Below, piece by piece: positions 8,559-16,635 of a stretch of DNA of 64,000 bases. The notes below the pieces were generated by a model. It had not been told where the DNA came from. It saw only the letters and a list, made by a program, of their open reading frames with translations, and ran no database searches. Position numbers and translations under genes: made by a program. The stretch lies in the NCBI RefSeq assembly GCF_006516955.1, contig NZ_VHLG01000001.1, positions 558,001 through 622,000 on the forward strand. Reading direction: 5' to 3'. This DNA is from Martelella alba. GTDB lineage: Bacteria; Pseudomonadota; Alphaproteobacteria; Rhizobiales; Rhizobiaceae. How positions within the stretch are numbered: position 1 is the stretch's first letter; the number at the start of each line of letters is the position of its first letter.

Positions 8559-10166
8559 TCAGGCAGGCTGGCCGTTTTCTTCGCCGACGATCTGCAGGAA
8601 TTGTGCGGTGCGCGGATTTGTGGGACGCAAGAGCATCTCGCGCGCCCGTCCCTGTTCAACGATTGCACCTTCAGCCAGAAACACCGCCCGGTCGGCGACA
8701 TCCTGGGCAAAGCCGAGCTGGTGGGTTGAAATCAACATGGTAAGACCATCCTCGACGGCGAGCCGCCGGATAACGTCAAGCACCTCGCTGACAAGTTCGG
8801 GATCAAGTGCCGACGTCGGCTCATCCAGCAGCAGGATCGCCGGATTGGGCGCCAGTGCGCGGGCAATGGCAACACGCTGTTGCTGGCCACCGGACATGTG
8901 ACGCGGCAGGGCATCGGCCCGATGTGACAGACCGACCCGTTCGAGCAGTTCATCGGCCCGCCGGTTCGCCTCGCTGCGCGGCAGGCCCTGCACCCAGCGC
9001 AACGGCCCGGCCACATTTTCCCGGGCTGTGAGATGACCGAACAGATTGAAATTCTGGAACACCATGCCAACACCGACCGAGGCGCGCGCATCGGCAATGG
9101 CACTCTGCGAGAGTGAGCGGCCATGTGCATCGACACCAATCGACTGATCAATCACCCGGATCGTGCCGCTATCCCAGGTTTCAAGGTGGTTGATACAGCG
9201 CAAAAGCGTGCTCTTGCCCGATCCGCTCGGCCCAAGCAGCGCGACAACCTCCCCGAGACGCACATCCAGATCCAGCGACTTGAGAACGGCCTGACCTGAA
9301 TAGCTCTTGTGCAGGTCACGGATCTCGACGGCTATGCGGTTTTTCTCAAGTGCTGCCCAGCGCTTGTCATGGTCGATGACGCGAGCGGCTTTGGCAGCGC
9401 GTTCCGGCGCAGGCGCAGGCTCAGCGGCAAGAGCCGTATCACGCGTTGCAGGCACCGCCACGGCCGGCAGTTCAACCCGGCGCCAGGGGATAAGCCGTGT
9501 CAGCCGGTTTTTCGGATCGGCATCGAGATCAAGTGTGGCCTCGACAATCAGCTGGATCAGCGCAATCGCGCCGGTGAGCACCAGATACATGAGGCCGGAG
9601 GCAAAGAAGATCGAGAAAAAGTCGAAGGTGGAGGATGCAAGCTGGGTCGAGCGCAGCGTCAATTCCTGAACGGAGACGACGGAGGCCAGAGAGGAATTCT
9701 TCAGCGCGCTCACGGCCTCATTTCCCAGCGCCGGCACCATGGTGCGAAAGGCCTGAGGGACAACGATACGGACCATGATTGCAAACGGTCGCATGCCCAG
9801 CGCCTGACCGGCGGCGATCTGCCCGCGATCAACGGCGATAATATTGGCGCGGATGATTTCAGCGATGAACGGCGCTTCATTCAGCGCCAGCGCCAGCCCG
9901 GCAGCCTCGATCGCAGTCAGTTTGATGCCAATCAGCGGCAGCGCATTGTAGCAGAAGATCATCTGCAGGATCAGCGGCGTGCCGCGAAAGATAATGGCAT
10001 AGGCCCGCGCCAGAATGGCAAGCGGCCGGGAGCGGCCGAGCTGCATGGTCGCCAGCACGATGCCCATGACCGTGCCACCGGCAAGGCCTAAAACGGTGAT
10101 CAGGAGCGTATAGACAATCCCGGTCACCAGATAGGGCTGGGTCAGATAATGAATAAATAGATCCAT
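8559..10166 (-). CDS. fused amino-acid-type ABC permease and ATP-binding protein
   Basis: 535 residues joining two normally separate subunits. Residues about 1-220 are a HisM/GlnP-type permease with five or so membrane helices and the EAA-type loop (ALNEAPFIAEIIRANI; GQALGMRPFAIMVRIVVPQAFR). A charged Ala-rich linker (about 225-275) leads into a complete ABC ATPase with Walker A GPSGSGKST, signature MSGGQQQRVA and Walker B ILLLDEPTSALD. The family imports polar amino acids and analogues. AGAGG precedes the ATG. The binding-protein gene lies just upstream, making a two-gene importer. Fused permease-ATPases of this class are known in Rhizobiales, so the fusion is uncommon but not unique. Confidence 0.93.
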   Translation of the reverse strand: MDLFIHYLTQPYLVTGIVYTLLITVLGLAGGTVMGIVLATMQLGRSRPLAILARAYAIIFRGTPLILQMIFCYNALPLIGIKLTAIEAAGLALALNEAPFIAEIIRANIIAVDRGQIAAGQALGMRPFAIMVRIVVPQAFRTMVPALGNEAVSALKNSSLASVVSVQELTLRSTQLASSTFDFFSIFFASGLMYLVLTGAIALIQLIVEATLDLDADPKNRLTRLIPWRRVELPAVAVPATRDTALAAEPAPAPERAAKAARVIDHDKRWAALEKNRIAVEIRDLHKSYSGQAVLKSLDLDVRLGEVVALLGPSGSGKSTLLRCINHLETWDSGTIRVIDQSIGVDAHGRSLSQSAIADARASVGVGMVFQNFNLFGHLTARENVAGPLRWVQGLPRSEANRRADELLERVGLSHRADALPRHMSGGQQQRVAIARALAPNPAILLLDEPTSALDPELVSEVLDVIRRLAVEDGLTMLISTHQLGFAQDVADRAVFLAEGAIVEQGRAREMLLRPTNPRTAQFLQIVGEENGQPA

Positions 10167-10195
10167 AATGCCTCTCGGCAGAACAAGGGAAAAGG

Positions 10196-10224
10196 ACCGA
10201 CCGGTACATTCATGACCGGCCGGT
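10196..10224 (-). promoter_or_regulatory. intercistronic hairpin after the binding-protein gene
   Basis: A 10-bp stem (ACCGGCCGGT pairing with ACCGGTCGGT with one wobble) around a nine-base loop lies between the binding-protein stop and the permease start. No run of T follows, so it is more likely an RNA-stabilising or partial-attenuation hairpin, common where binding protein is made in excess of permease. Confidence 0.45.
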
Positions 10225-10241
10225 TGTCTTTTAAAGGGAGA

Positions 10242-11159
10242 TCAGTCAGCCAGAACGAGCTTGGGTTCTTCGATCTGGTCTGCGGGAAGGTTCCACTTGG
10301 CCATCATCTCGGCCTGCATGCCGCTCTTCTGGATCTCCGTCAGCGCCGCCATGACGGCATCGCGGAAATCGGTATTACCCCGCGGAACGGCAATGCCGAC
10401 CGAATAGGGAAGCGTGACCGCAGTCGCCTTTTCCAGCTTGTCGGGATAAGCGGCGACAGCACCGTCAACCGTGTTCGCGTCATTGATATAGGTGTCTGCC
10501 CGGCCCGACAGGATCGCCTGAATGCAGTTGGCATTATTGTCGTAGAGCTGGATTTCCGGTGCAGGCTTGCCAGCGGCTTCGCATTCTGCGGCCAGCGCCT
10601 GAATGAGCGGCACTTCCACATAGCCGGTATTTTCCGCCGCCGTTGTGCCACACATGGAGATGTTGATGCCGTCGATATTTTTCGGATTGCCCTTGGCAAC
10701 CAGAACGCCATCAAAAACCTTCAGATAGGTGACAAAATCGGCCGCCTTGGCGCGATCCTTCGTGGCGTAGATGTCGGAAATCACGATGTCGGCCTGACCA
10801 GCCTCAAGGGTCGTCAGCAGGGCGGCGAAGGTGACGGGCTTATAGGTGAGGCTGAAACCGAGGCAATCGCCGATCGCTTCGCCGAGATCGATATCAAAAC
10901 CGATATATTTGTTCGGGTCGTTCGGGTCCAGCGCCTCATAGCCCGGCGTATGCGGGTTGACGGCGTTGACAAGGGTCTTGCCCTTCAGATCCGGATATTT
11001 CGCCTGAAGATCTGCACAGGCGGCTGGTGTTTCCGCATGCGCCTGCGTTACCGGCGCAACCGAAGCCAGGCCGAGCGATGCGATGAACATTTGCGCTGCA
11101 AAACCGAGACCCAGCCAGTTCCGGCGAATGAATGTCTTTCCAGTGTTTGTTTGTTGCAT
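10242..11159 (-). CDS. ABC transporter substrate-binding protein, polar amino acid type
   Basis: A 305-residue periplasmic binding protein of the SBP_bac_3 family. The N-terminus has a pair of arginines (FIRRNWLGLG), a hydrophobic stretch and an Ala-rich cleavage region (APVTQAHAE), compatible with a Sec or possibly Tat signal. Family motifs include YIGFDIDLGEAIG, LEAGQADIVISD and the late segment YSVGIAVPRGN. Two Cys pairs could be disulfides. The start at 11159 was preferred over 11171 because GGAGCGGGAA immediately precedes it. It is the first gene of the amide cluster, so its ligand is probably the amidase substrate (inference). Confidence 0.92.
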   Translation of the reverse strand: MQQTNTGKTFIRRNWLGLGFAAQMFIASLGLASVAPVTQAHAETPAACADLQAKYPDLKGKTLVNAVNPHTPGYEALDPNDPNKYIGFDIDLGEAIGDCLGFSLTYKPVTFAALLTTLEAGQADIVISDIYATKDRAKAADFVTYLKVFDGVLVAKGNPKNIDGINISMCGTTAAENTGYVEVPLIQALAAECEAAGKPAPEIQLYDNNANCIQAILSGRADTYINDANTVDGAVAAYPDKLEKATAVTLPYSVGIAVPRGNTDFRDAVMAALTEIQKSGMQAEMMAKWNLPADQIEEPKLVLAD

Positions 11160-11698
11160 TTCCCGCTCCATGTTTTCTGGACACTGCGGCCACCCGCAGC
11201 AGTCAGCCGAGCATAGGAGCAGTCAGCGCCGGAACTGTTGTTCACTGGCGCACTTATTATTGTCATCCATCATATTGACGAAGCAAGACAGACAGGCTTT
11301 GACTATTTTATTCGCATATAATACATATTTTTTAGGCAAATGCGGAATTTATATGCTTGTCAGCATCATCTCGCCCTGGCCACAACAGGCCGCGCTTTTT
11401 TTCGCACCGCCGTGCATAACGCAGTGTGTGGTGGCATCTGCAGCAGCCAGGCCGATACAGAACCGCCGGCTCGCGAAAACAGGATGGCTTCGCGTCGGTG
11501 CGAGACGATATGGGTGGCTTGAACACGCCGCAACGGCCAGAAAAGTATAAATCCAGCGTCATTCAGCTATGTCAAAACCGCGTTTCAGACCGCAGATACA
11601 TTGGGCGTTCGGCCAACAAACGCCCCGCGGAGAGGCGCTCGTGGCAAAGTTCCACCAATGAGGGCAGCCAAACCACCCTCATCGATATCCAGCGGCGT
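11160..11698. other. gene-free stretch upstream of the amide operon
   Basis: 539 bases between the divergent 5' end of the amide operon and the stop of yqeY. It holds an AT-richer part (about 11270-11345) that probably carries the operon promoter. Open frames here lack ribosome sites and have no recognisable product. No RNA gene or repeat was seen. Confidence 0.5.
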
Positions 11699-12124
11699 TT
11701 AAGCAAGCGCCGCCTTGACGAGGGCGGAAGCGGTCTTGCCGTCATATTCGCCGGGATGGGCCTGTTTCAGCGCCGCCATGATCTGCCCCATATTATCACC
11801 GGCAGCAACGCGCGCCTCGGCAAAGGCCTTCAGTTCTGCCTCACTCATCTGCTTGGGCAAAAAGGGCTCCAGCGCCGCCTTTTCAAGTTCGATCTGATCG
11901 CGCTTTTCCGAGGGACCGGCCGGCAGATAGCCTTCGGTCTCATTCAGCCCCTTGAGGAGTTTACGCACCTCGGCAACGATCTCTTCATCCGTCAGCGGAC
12001 GTACCGGATTCATGGTTTTTGAACGGGTGTCGATGGCACCCTGCAGCGTCAGCAACACACCCGCCTGCGGCTGGCGCGCCTTGCGTGCAGCCAGAGTGGC
12101 TGCCTTGATCTTCTCTAAAAGCAT
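11699..12124 (-). CDS. yqeY: GatB/YqeY domain protein
   Basis: 141 residues, close to the usual length of stand-alone YqeY proteins, which share a helical domain with the C-terminus of the GatB amidotransferase subunit. Visible family features are the N-terminal LLEKIKAATLAARKAR, the central helix pair with LTDEEIVAEVRKLLKG, LEPFLPKQMSEAELKAF, and a C-terminal MGQIMAALKQAHPGEYDGKTAS. The molecular role is unsettled; a tRNA-dependent amidation link is assumed from the GatB relationship. The start at 12124 fits the family N-terminus and has GGAAGAAAG just upstream; longer frames add unrelated sequence. In many relatives this gene lies beside carA, which is not in the window. Confidence 0.9.
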   Translation of the reverse strand: MLLEKIKAATLAARKARQPQAGVLLTLQGAIDTRSKTMNPVRPLTDEEIVAEVRKLLKGLNETEGYLPAGPSEKRDQIELEKAALEPFLPKQMSEAELKAFAEARVAAGDNMGQIMAALKQAHPGEYDGKTASALVKAALA

Positions 12125-12456
12125 AACTTTCTTCCGTATTGAAGGCTGATTGACGAGCAGCGGCGCTGCCGTGAACAAGAGCCAGCGCAGAGTATAGCAC
12201 AGGATTGTCCAAGCAGACTGCCGGGCCTCAGCTTGAAATGACGATGATTGGCGGCATGAGAGATGAAACCAGCCCCATATGCCCGGCAAGATTGGGTGGA
12301 CATCAGTTTCCCCGCGCCCGCCCCGGCAACCAGGTCAGCGGCATTCCTTCTCATTTGCCGCAAGCCTGACGCGCCACGCAATGCCCGCTCTATTTTTGGA
12401 AAGTGTGTCAACATAAAGACTTGACGGCGTAATTTCGACTGTAAAAAGTCTAATTC
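12125..12456. other. gene-free divergent promoter region
   Basis: 332 bases between the divergent yqeY and the LuxR-hydrolase gene. Close to the latter, AGACTT (12417-12422) and AAGTCT (12446-12451) form an inverted repeat that overlaps a TTGACG (-35-like) hexamer. This is a possible operator for the adjacent regulator, but weak. Nothing else is recognisable. Confidence 0.35.
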
Positions 12457-14043
12457 ATGAAATCGCGTCACGAAGCCTTCCTGCGCCATGCAGCCCGACT
12501 TGCAGAGATTCCAAGGCTCCTGAAACCAGCCACCCTGCCGGGGCGCTGGGAGCAGGATCCCGAACTGCACCACAACGCAGACAGGGGCTTTCTTGCGAGT
12601 GAATATTTTTACGCTCATTTTCATGGAATCGAGTTGCCCAGCGCGCTTTATGATCGAGATGGCGAACGCACCTTCAGCAATGCGGAAGAATGCTCCTTTC
12701 CCCCGAATCTTGGCCTGCCGCTTTCCGATAGCAGCGGCATCAACTTTCGCGAACATAATGGCGTCCTAATCCTGCTCCTTGACCTCAACCGGCGCTGGAA
12801 GGATGTTCCTGACGGTCTTTCACATCTCGCCGTGGTGATTACCCGCAGTTTTCTGGAGACCATCATCGCCCGCCCGGATGGGCCTGTTACATTGACGGAA
12901 GGCGAATATCGCCTCCTGACGCTTCTCTTGTCCGGTCTCGAACTGAAACAGGCCGCGATCCATCTGGGAGCTGCCTATAATACCAAGCGCAAACAGCTTC
13001 AGGTCATCTTCCAGAAATTCAACGTCTCCGGCCAGACAGCACTGCTGCAGGCCGTCTCCTTCACCATCATGGGCGAGGTCGTCGGCCTTGTCGGCCGGTC
13101 CGGTACGCTGCGCGCGGAACAGGCCCTGCTGCGCCGTCATTTCGGCGGTGATGTCCTGTTCCACGATGTCGCGCTCAGCGGTGGAGACCGCCTGCCGGTA
13201 TGGGAATTCGGTCAACGCAGGGGCCGGCCCTGCCTCTTTTTTCACCCGCTCCTGACGCCGGCCATCATCGCTGAAAATGCCGTCAGCCAGATGAAGGCCA
13301 ACGGACTGCGCTGGATCGTGGCACCGCGTTTCTTCTCGCCTGCCGCGAACGAACCTGACCCGGTGCTGCATCTTGAGCGCTACAGTGCAGCGCTTGCTGA
13401 CTTCATAGAGCATTTCATCGGCGAGCCCGTCGATTGTGTCGGCGCAAGTTCCGGTGCGGCCTGGCTTGGCTATTTCGCCAGGCACTATCCGCATCTCGTC
13501 CGCCAGATCGTGATCGCTGGCATGCCGCACCCGCCGACGCTGCGCGCGGTCGAGGAAAGTACCAGCCTGCAAAGCTCGCTTTCCGATGCCATGCGACATA
13601 ACCCGAAGATCGTTTCAACGCTTGTCAGAGCCTATTCTGTCATTGCCCGCACGCCGGCCCTTGCCGCCCGCGCCTACCGGCTTTCCTACCGCCATTCGCC
13701 ACCCGATCTCGCCGTTATTGACTATGGCATTCAGGCCGGTTTCATTCTCGACTGGCTGAAGCTGTTGGGCGAACGCGGCGGCAATGCCATCGCCGCCGAT
13801 CTGCTTGTCAATCAACGCGACTGGGTGAGTGAACTTCTGGAAAGCGGGCTGCCGATCACACTGGTGCACGGAGAACAGGACGCGATGTGCCGCCCGGAGG
13901 TGGTTCATGCGCTGCATGCCCGCCGCTGCGACATCAGAACTCACATCCTGCCCGATGCCGGGCATCATCTGGTCGCCAGCCATTTCAATGTCATCGCCAA
14001 TATATTGTCCGGGACCTATCTCTGTTCTGCCAATTCGGCCTAG
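12457..14043 (+). CDS. LuxR-type HTH protein fused to an alpha/beta-hydrolase
   Basis: 528 residues in three parts. Residues 1-140 have no recognised domain and may be a sensory region. Residues about 145-200 form a LuxR-like helix-turn-helix (LTEGEYRLLTLLLSGLELKQA, then YNTKRKQLQVIFQKFNVSG). Residues about 245-525 are an alpha/beta-hydrolase fold with nucleophile elbow GASSG (Ser331), acidic-residue strand VHGEQDAMC and catalytic-His segment DAGHHL. The full triad suggests an active esterase or a ligand-binding hydrolase fold. No membrane or export signal is present, so it is cytoplasmic. The ribosome site before ATG 12457 is weak. The gene stands alone; its target is unknown. Confidence 0.82.
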   Translation: MKSRHEAFLRHAARLAEIPRLLKPATLPGRWEQDPELHHNADRGFLASEYFYAHFHGIELPSALYDRDGERTFSNAEECSFPPNLGLPLSDSSGINFREHNGVLILLLDLNRRWKDVPDGLSHLAVVITRSFLETIIARPDGPVTLTEGEYRLLTLLLSGLELKQAAIHLGAAYNTKRKQLQVIFQKFNVSGQTALLQAVSFTIMGEVVGLVGRSGTLRAEQALLRRHFGGDVLFHDVALSGGDRLPVWEFGQRRGRPCLFFHPLLTPAIIAENAVSQMKANGLRWIVAPRFFSPAANEPDPVLHLERYSAALADFIEHFIGEPVDCVGASSGAAWLGYFARHYPHLVRQIVIAGMPHPPTLRAVEESTSLQSSLSDAMRHNPKIVSTLVRAYSVIARTPALAARAYRLSYRHSPPDLAVIDYGIQAGFILDWLKLLGERGGNAIAADLLVNQRDWVSELLESGLPITLVHGEQDAMCRPEVVHALHARRCDIRTHILPDAGHHLVASHFNVIANILSGTYLCSANSA

Positions 14044-14079
14044 GGCGCCGATCTGATTCGTTCGGATCGAAAGGCGCCC
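14043..14079 (+). terminator. putative terminator hairpin after the LuxR-hydrolase gene
   Basis: GGGCGCC and GGCGCCC pair across about 23 bases that contain a second GATC/GATC pairing, starting inside the stop codon region. There is no clear T-run, so termination is inferred from position only. Confidence 0.35.
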
Positions 14080-14154
14080 GAGTGGAACGAATTTGAGTTT
14101 AAGACCCGTCGGCCAGATATGCTGGGCACAAATGCCAGAACGATCCGCCGACGG

Positions 14155-14598
14155 CTAAACCGTGCTCAAGAGCAGGCTGGTCTCGCTATTGGCGACGCCG
14201 TCAATCATCCTCACCTCCCGCAGAACCCGGTCGAAATCGGAGAGGCTCGAAACGCGGATGTCAGCCACCAGATCCCAGTTTCCATTGGTTGTGTGCAGGG
14301 CATGGATTTCCGGCAGGCCACGCAGCCGCCGGATTACCTGGGTCGTCGACTTGCCGACCACTTCGATCATCATCACCGCCCGAACCGACGTGGCGTCGTA
14401 ATCCTCCCGAACGCGCACAGTGAAACCTGCCAGTGTCCCGGTCTTGATCAGCCGGTCGAGACGGGCCTGGACAGTTCCCCGCGCTACGCCGAGCCGCGTT
14501 GCCAGATGCGACAGCGAAGCACGCCCATCCTCTCTCAAACAGGCAATGAGCCTGCGATCCAGCTGATCCGGCATATATTTGACGATCTGCTCATCCAT
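14155..14598 (-). CDS. Lrp/AsnC-family transcriptional regulator
   Basis: 147 residues, the standard length. The N-terminal winged HTH is clear (LDRRLIACLREDGRASLSHLATR, then GVARGTVQARLDRLIKTG), followed by a RAM/Lrp ligand-binding domain (AVMMIEVVGKSTTQVIRRL; ALHTTNGNWDLVADIRV). It is divergent from the ornithine cyclodeaminase gene with a 126-base gap. That arrangement usually means an amino-acid-responsive Lrp controlling its neighbour; ornithine or arginine is the likely effector (inference). The start could also be the ATG at 14574. Confidence 0.93.
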   Translation of the reverse strand: MDEQIVKYMPDQLDRRLIACLREDGRASLSHLATRLGVARGTVQARLDRLIKTGTLAGFTVRVREDYDATSVRAVMMIEVVGKSTTQVIRRLRGLPEIHALHTTNGNWDLVADIRVSSLSDFDRVLREVRMIDGVANSETSLLLSTV

Positions 14599-14724
14599 TG
14601 ATCAGTTTGCTCAGTGCTTCTGTACAGTTTGCTCGCTATTCCGATCAGATTAATACAAATTTGAAATTTCTGTCGGGAAAACTCTACGGCATGATGGCAA
14701 GCATGTGCAAAGAAGGAGTTCGCC

Positions 14725-15774
14725 ATGACGCCGCTCGCCTCTGAGAAGGCCTTTATCCGCTTTGTCAGCGTTGAAAACATGATGCGCCTCATCCATCACA
14801 TTGGTGTCGAGACCATGCTCAAGGACCTGGCGGCAGCGATCGAGCGTGATTTCCAACGCTGGGCGGAATTCGACAAGACGCCGCGGATCGCCTCACATTC
14901 ACGCGAGGGCGTCATCGAGCTGATGCCCGCCTCCGACGGCACGACCTATGCCTTCAAATATGTGAACGGTCATCCCAAAAACATGGCGCGCGGTCTGCAG
15001 ACGGTGACGGCCTTCGGCCTGCTCGCCGACGTCGCATCAGGCTATCCGGTGCTTTTGACCGAGATGACCCTGCTGACCGCGCTGCGCACCGCCGCAACTT
15101 CAGCCATGGCTGCCCGTCATCTGGCGCCGAAACATGCGAAGACAATGGCGATTATCGGAAATGGGGCGCAGGCCGAATTTCAGGCGCTGGCAATGAAGGC
15201 TGTCACCGGCATAAAAACCGTGCGGCTTTATGACATTGATGCTCAGGCCACCCGCAAGGCTGCGCGTAATCTCGAAAAGAGCGGCCTTATCATCATCATG
15301 TGCAAGTCAGCACAGGAGGCCGTTGAGGGGGCGGAGATCGTCACCACCTGCACCGCCGACAAGCAATATGCCACCATCCTGACCGACAATATGATCGGTC
15401 CTGGCATTCACATTAACGCGATTGGTGGAGATTGTCCCGGCAAGACGGAATTGCACCGCGACATCCTGCTGCGTTCCGATATCTTTGTTGAATATCCGCC
15501 GCAGACAAGAATCGAGGGAGAAATCCAGCAGCTTGAACCGGATCATCCGGTCAGCGAGCTATGGCAGGTCATTTCCGGCACTGAGCCCGGCAGATCAAGT
15601 GACAGACAGATTACACTGTTTGACAGCGTCGGCTTCGCCATTGAGGACTTTTCTGCTCTTTGCTATGTGCGGAGCCGCCTTCAAGGAACCGATTTTTACG
15701 AAAAGCTCGACATTATTGCCGATCCCGACGATCCACGCGACCTCTTTGGCATGCTGGAGCGCGCGAGGCGCTGA
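14725..15774 (+). CDS. ocd: ornithine cyclodeaminase
   Basis: 349 residues of the OCD/mu-crystallin family. Motifs include GYPVLLTEMTLLTALRTAAT (substrate and catalytic region), the dinucleotide motif AIIGNGAQAEFQALA, and HINAIGGDCPGKTELH in the C-terminal half. The enzyme converts L-ornithine to L-proline and ammonia with bound NAD. The longer C-terminus and the GGDCPGKTEL segment match the true ornithine enzymes better than the alanine-dehydrogenase-like members. AAGGAG sits seven bases upstream of the ATG. Its divergent neighbour is an Lrp regulator, fitting control by an amino acid. Confidence 0.92.
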   Translation: MTPLASEKAFIRFVSVENMMRLIHHIGVETMLKDLAAAIERDFQRWAEFDKTPRIASHSREGVIELMPASDGTTYAFKYVNGHPKNMARGLQTVTAFGLLADVASGYPVLLTEMTLLTALRTAATSAMAARHLAPKHAKTMAIIGNGAQAEFQALAMKAVTGIKTVRLYDIDAQATRKAARNLEKSGLIIIMCKSAQEAVEGAEIVTTCTADKQYATILTDNMIGPGIHINAIGGDCPGKTELHRDILLRSDIFVEYPPQTRIEGEIQQLEPDHPVSELWQVISGTEPGRSSDRQITLFDSVGFAIEDFSALCYVRSRLQGTDFYEKLDIIADPDDPRDLFGMLERARR

Positions 15775-15876
15775 GCGGGACTTCATTTTTTAGAACCGGG
15801 TCACCGTTACCCGACTCACACAATCTGCATTTCATGGCGAATTGCCAAGCCATGCGCCCCTTGCAGGGGCCTGTGA

Positions 15877-16035
15877 TCAATCGAAAGTGCGCGGGCTGCG
15901 GCGGAAAGCTTCGGCGCGGTTTTCGGCATAATCATCAATGAAGCTGCCGACACCCTTGGCAAAGCGGTAAAATGCGTTGCGCGAGCGGCCTTCGTTGAAA
16001 GCGTTATTGCTGCGATTCGAACGTGCGTTGGTCAT
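15877..16035 (-). CDS. small basic protein, 52 residues
   Basis: A short frame from ATG 16035 to TGA 15877 that codes for a Ser/Asn/Arg-rich N-terminus (MTNARSNRSNNAFNEG) and an amphipathic segment (AFYRFAKGVGSFIDDYAE) ending RRSPRTFD. The pattern of basic, small and aromatic residues and the GC-rich third positions look like a real gene. The ribosome site is weak. No family is recognised and no function is proposed. It lies alone between ornithine cyclodeaminase and the first sugar operon. Confidence 0.5.
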   Translation of the reverse strand: MTNARSNRSNNAFNEGRSRNAFYRFAKGVGSFIDDYAENRAEAFRRSPRTFD

Positions 16036-16635
16036 TTCAGTTGTCTTTTCAGTTGGGTCATTAACTGCTTACTCAAATAGGCCTTTTTGATGCGGTTGGT
16101 TACTGGCATGGCCGCAGGGTAGCTATGCATTTACGCAACAGCCCATTGATAGACGTCAAAATTTTAGGCAGAACCGCCTCAATTCTGCCTCGCTCAGACG
16201 CAGCTGGGTGAATTTCCGGCAATGTGCAGTCTCCGTCAGCCGGTACGGGAATACCGGGCTTCCCCGCCTGCACGATCTATGCTGCGGAAATGAACAAAAA
16301 AGAATCCGTGCACCGCCGCAATCTCACTTGTCTCTGACGCTAAAAGGCGCTAAGCACGGTTTGCTAACTCGTAACAGCAAGCGTTTCCGGGAGGATAATC
16401 GGTTTTCGCGCCTGCATGGAGAAGCTCGTCTTTTGCCGGGCTTATCTTACATTTCCCAATTTGAAATCCCTGCAGACAGTTTCAAACCGGCCCTCGCATG
16501 AAGATCTTGCAGAGCGTCGCAAAGCGCCCCGGAGCCCCGTTGCGCTGGCAGTTTACGTTCTATGCCGGTTCGTGGTTGGCAGAGCTGGATTTTTGCAGTG
16601 AGGTATTGGAAATGGTGAAGTCAGGCAGGAGCGAA
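16036..16635. other. gene-free stretch with the likely promoter of the TTT sugar operon
   Basis: 600 bases before the aldolase gene. Several frames are open but none has both a ribosome site and a plausible product. An inverted repeat, TTGCT and AGCAA around ten bases (16361-16380), lies about 255 bases before the aldolase start and could be a LacI-type operator, though its arms are short. No terminator or RNA gene was recognised. Confidence 0.4.

Noticed and set aside
8559-10166. Sequencing error joining permease and ATPase
   Set aside because: A long open linker with normal codon use joins them, and such fusions are known in this transporter class.
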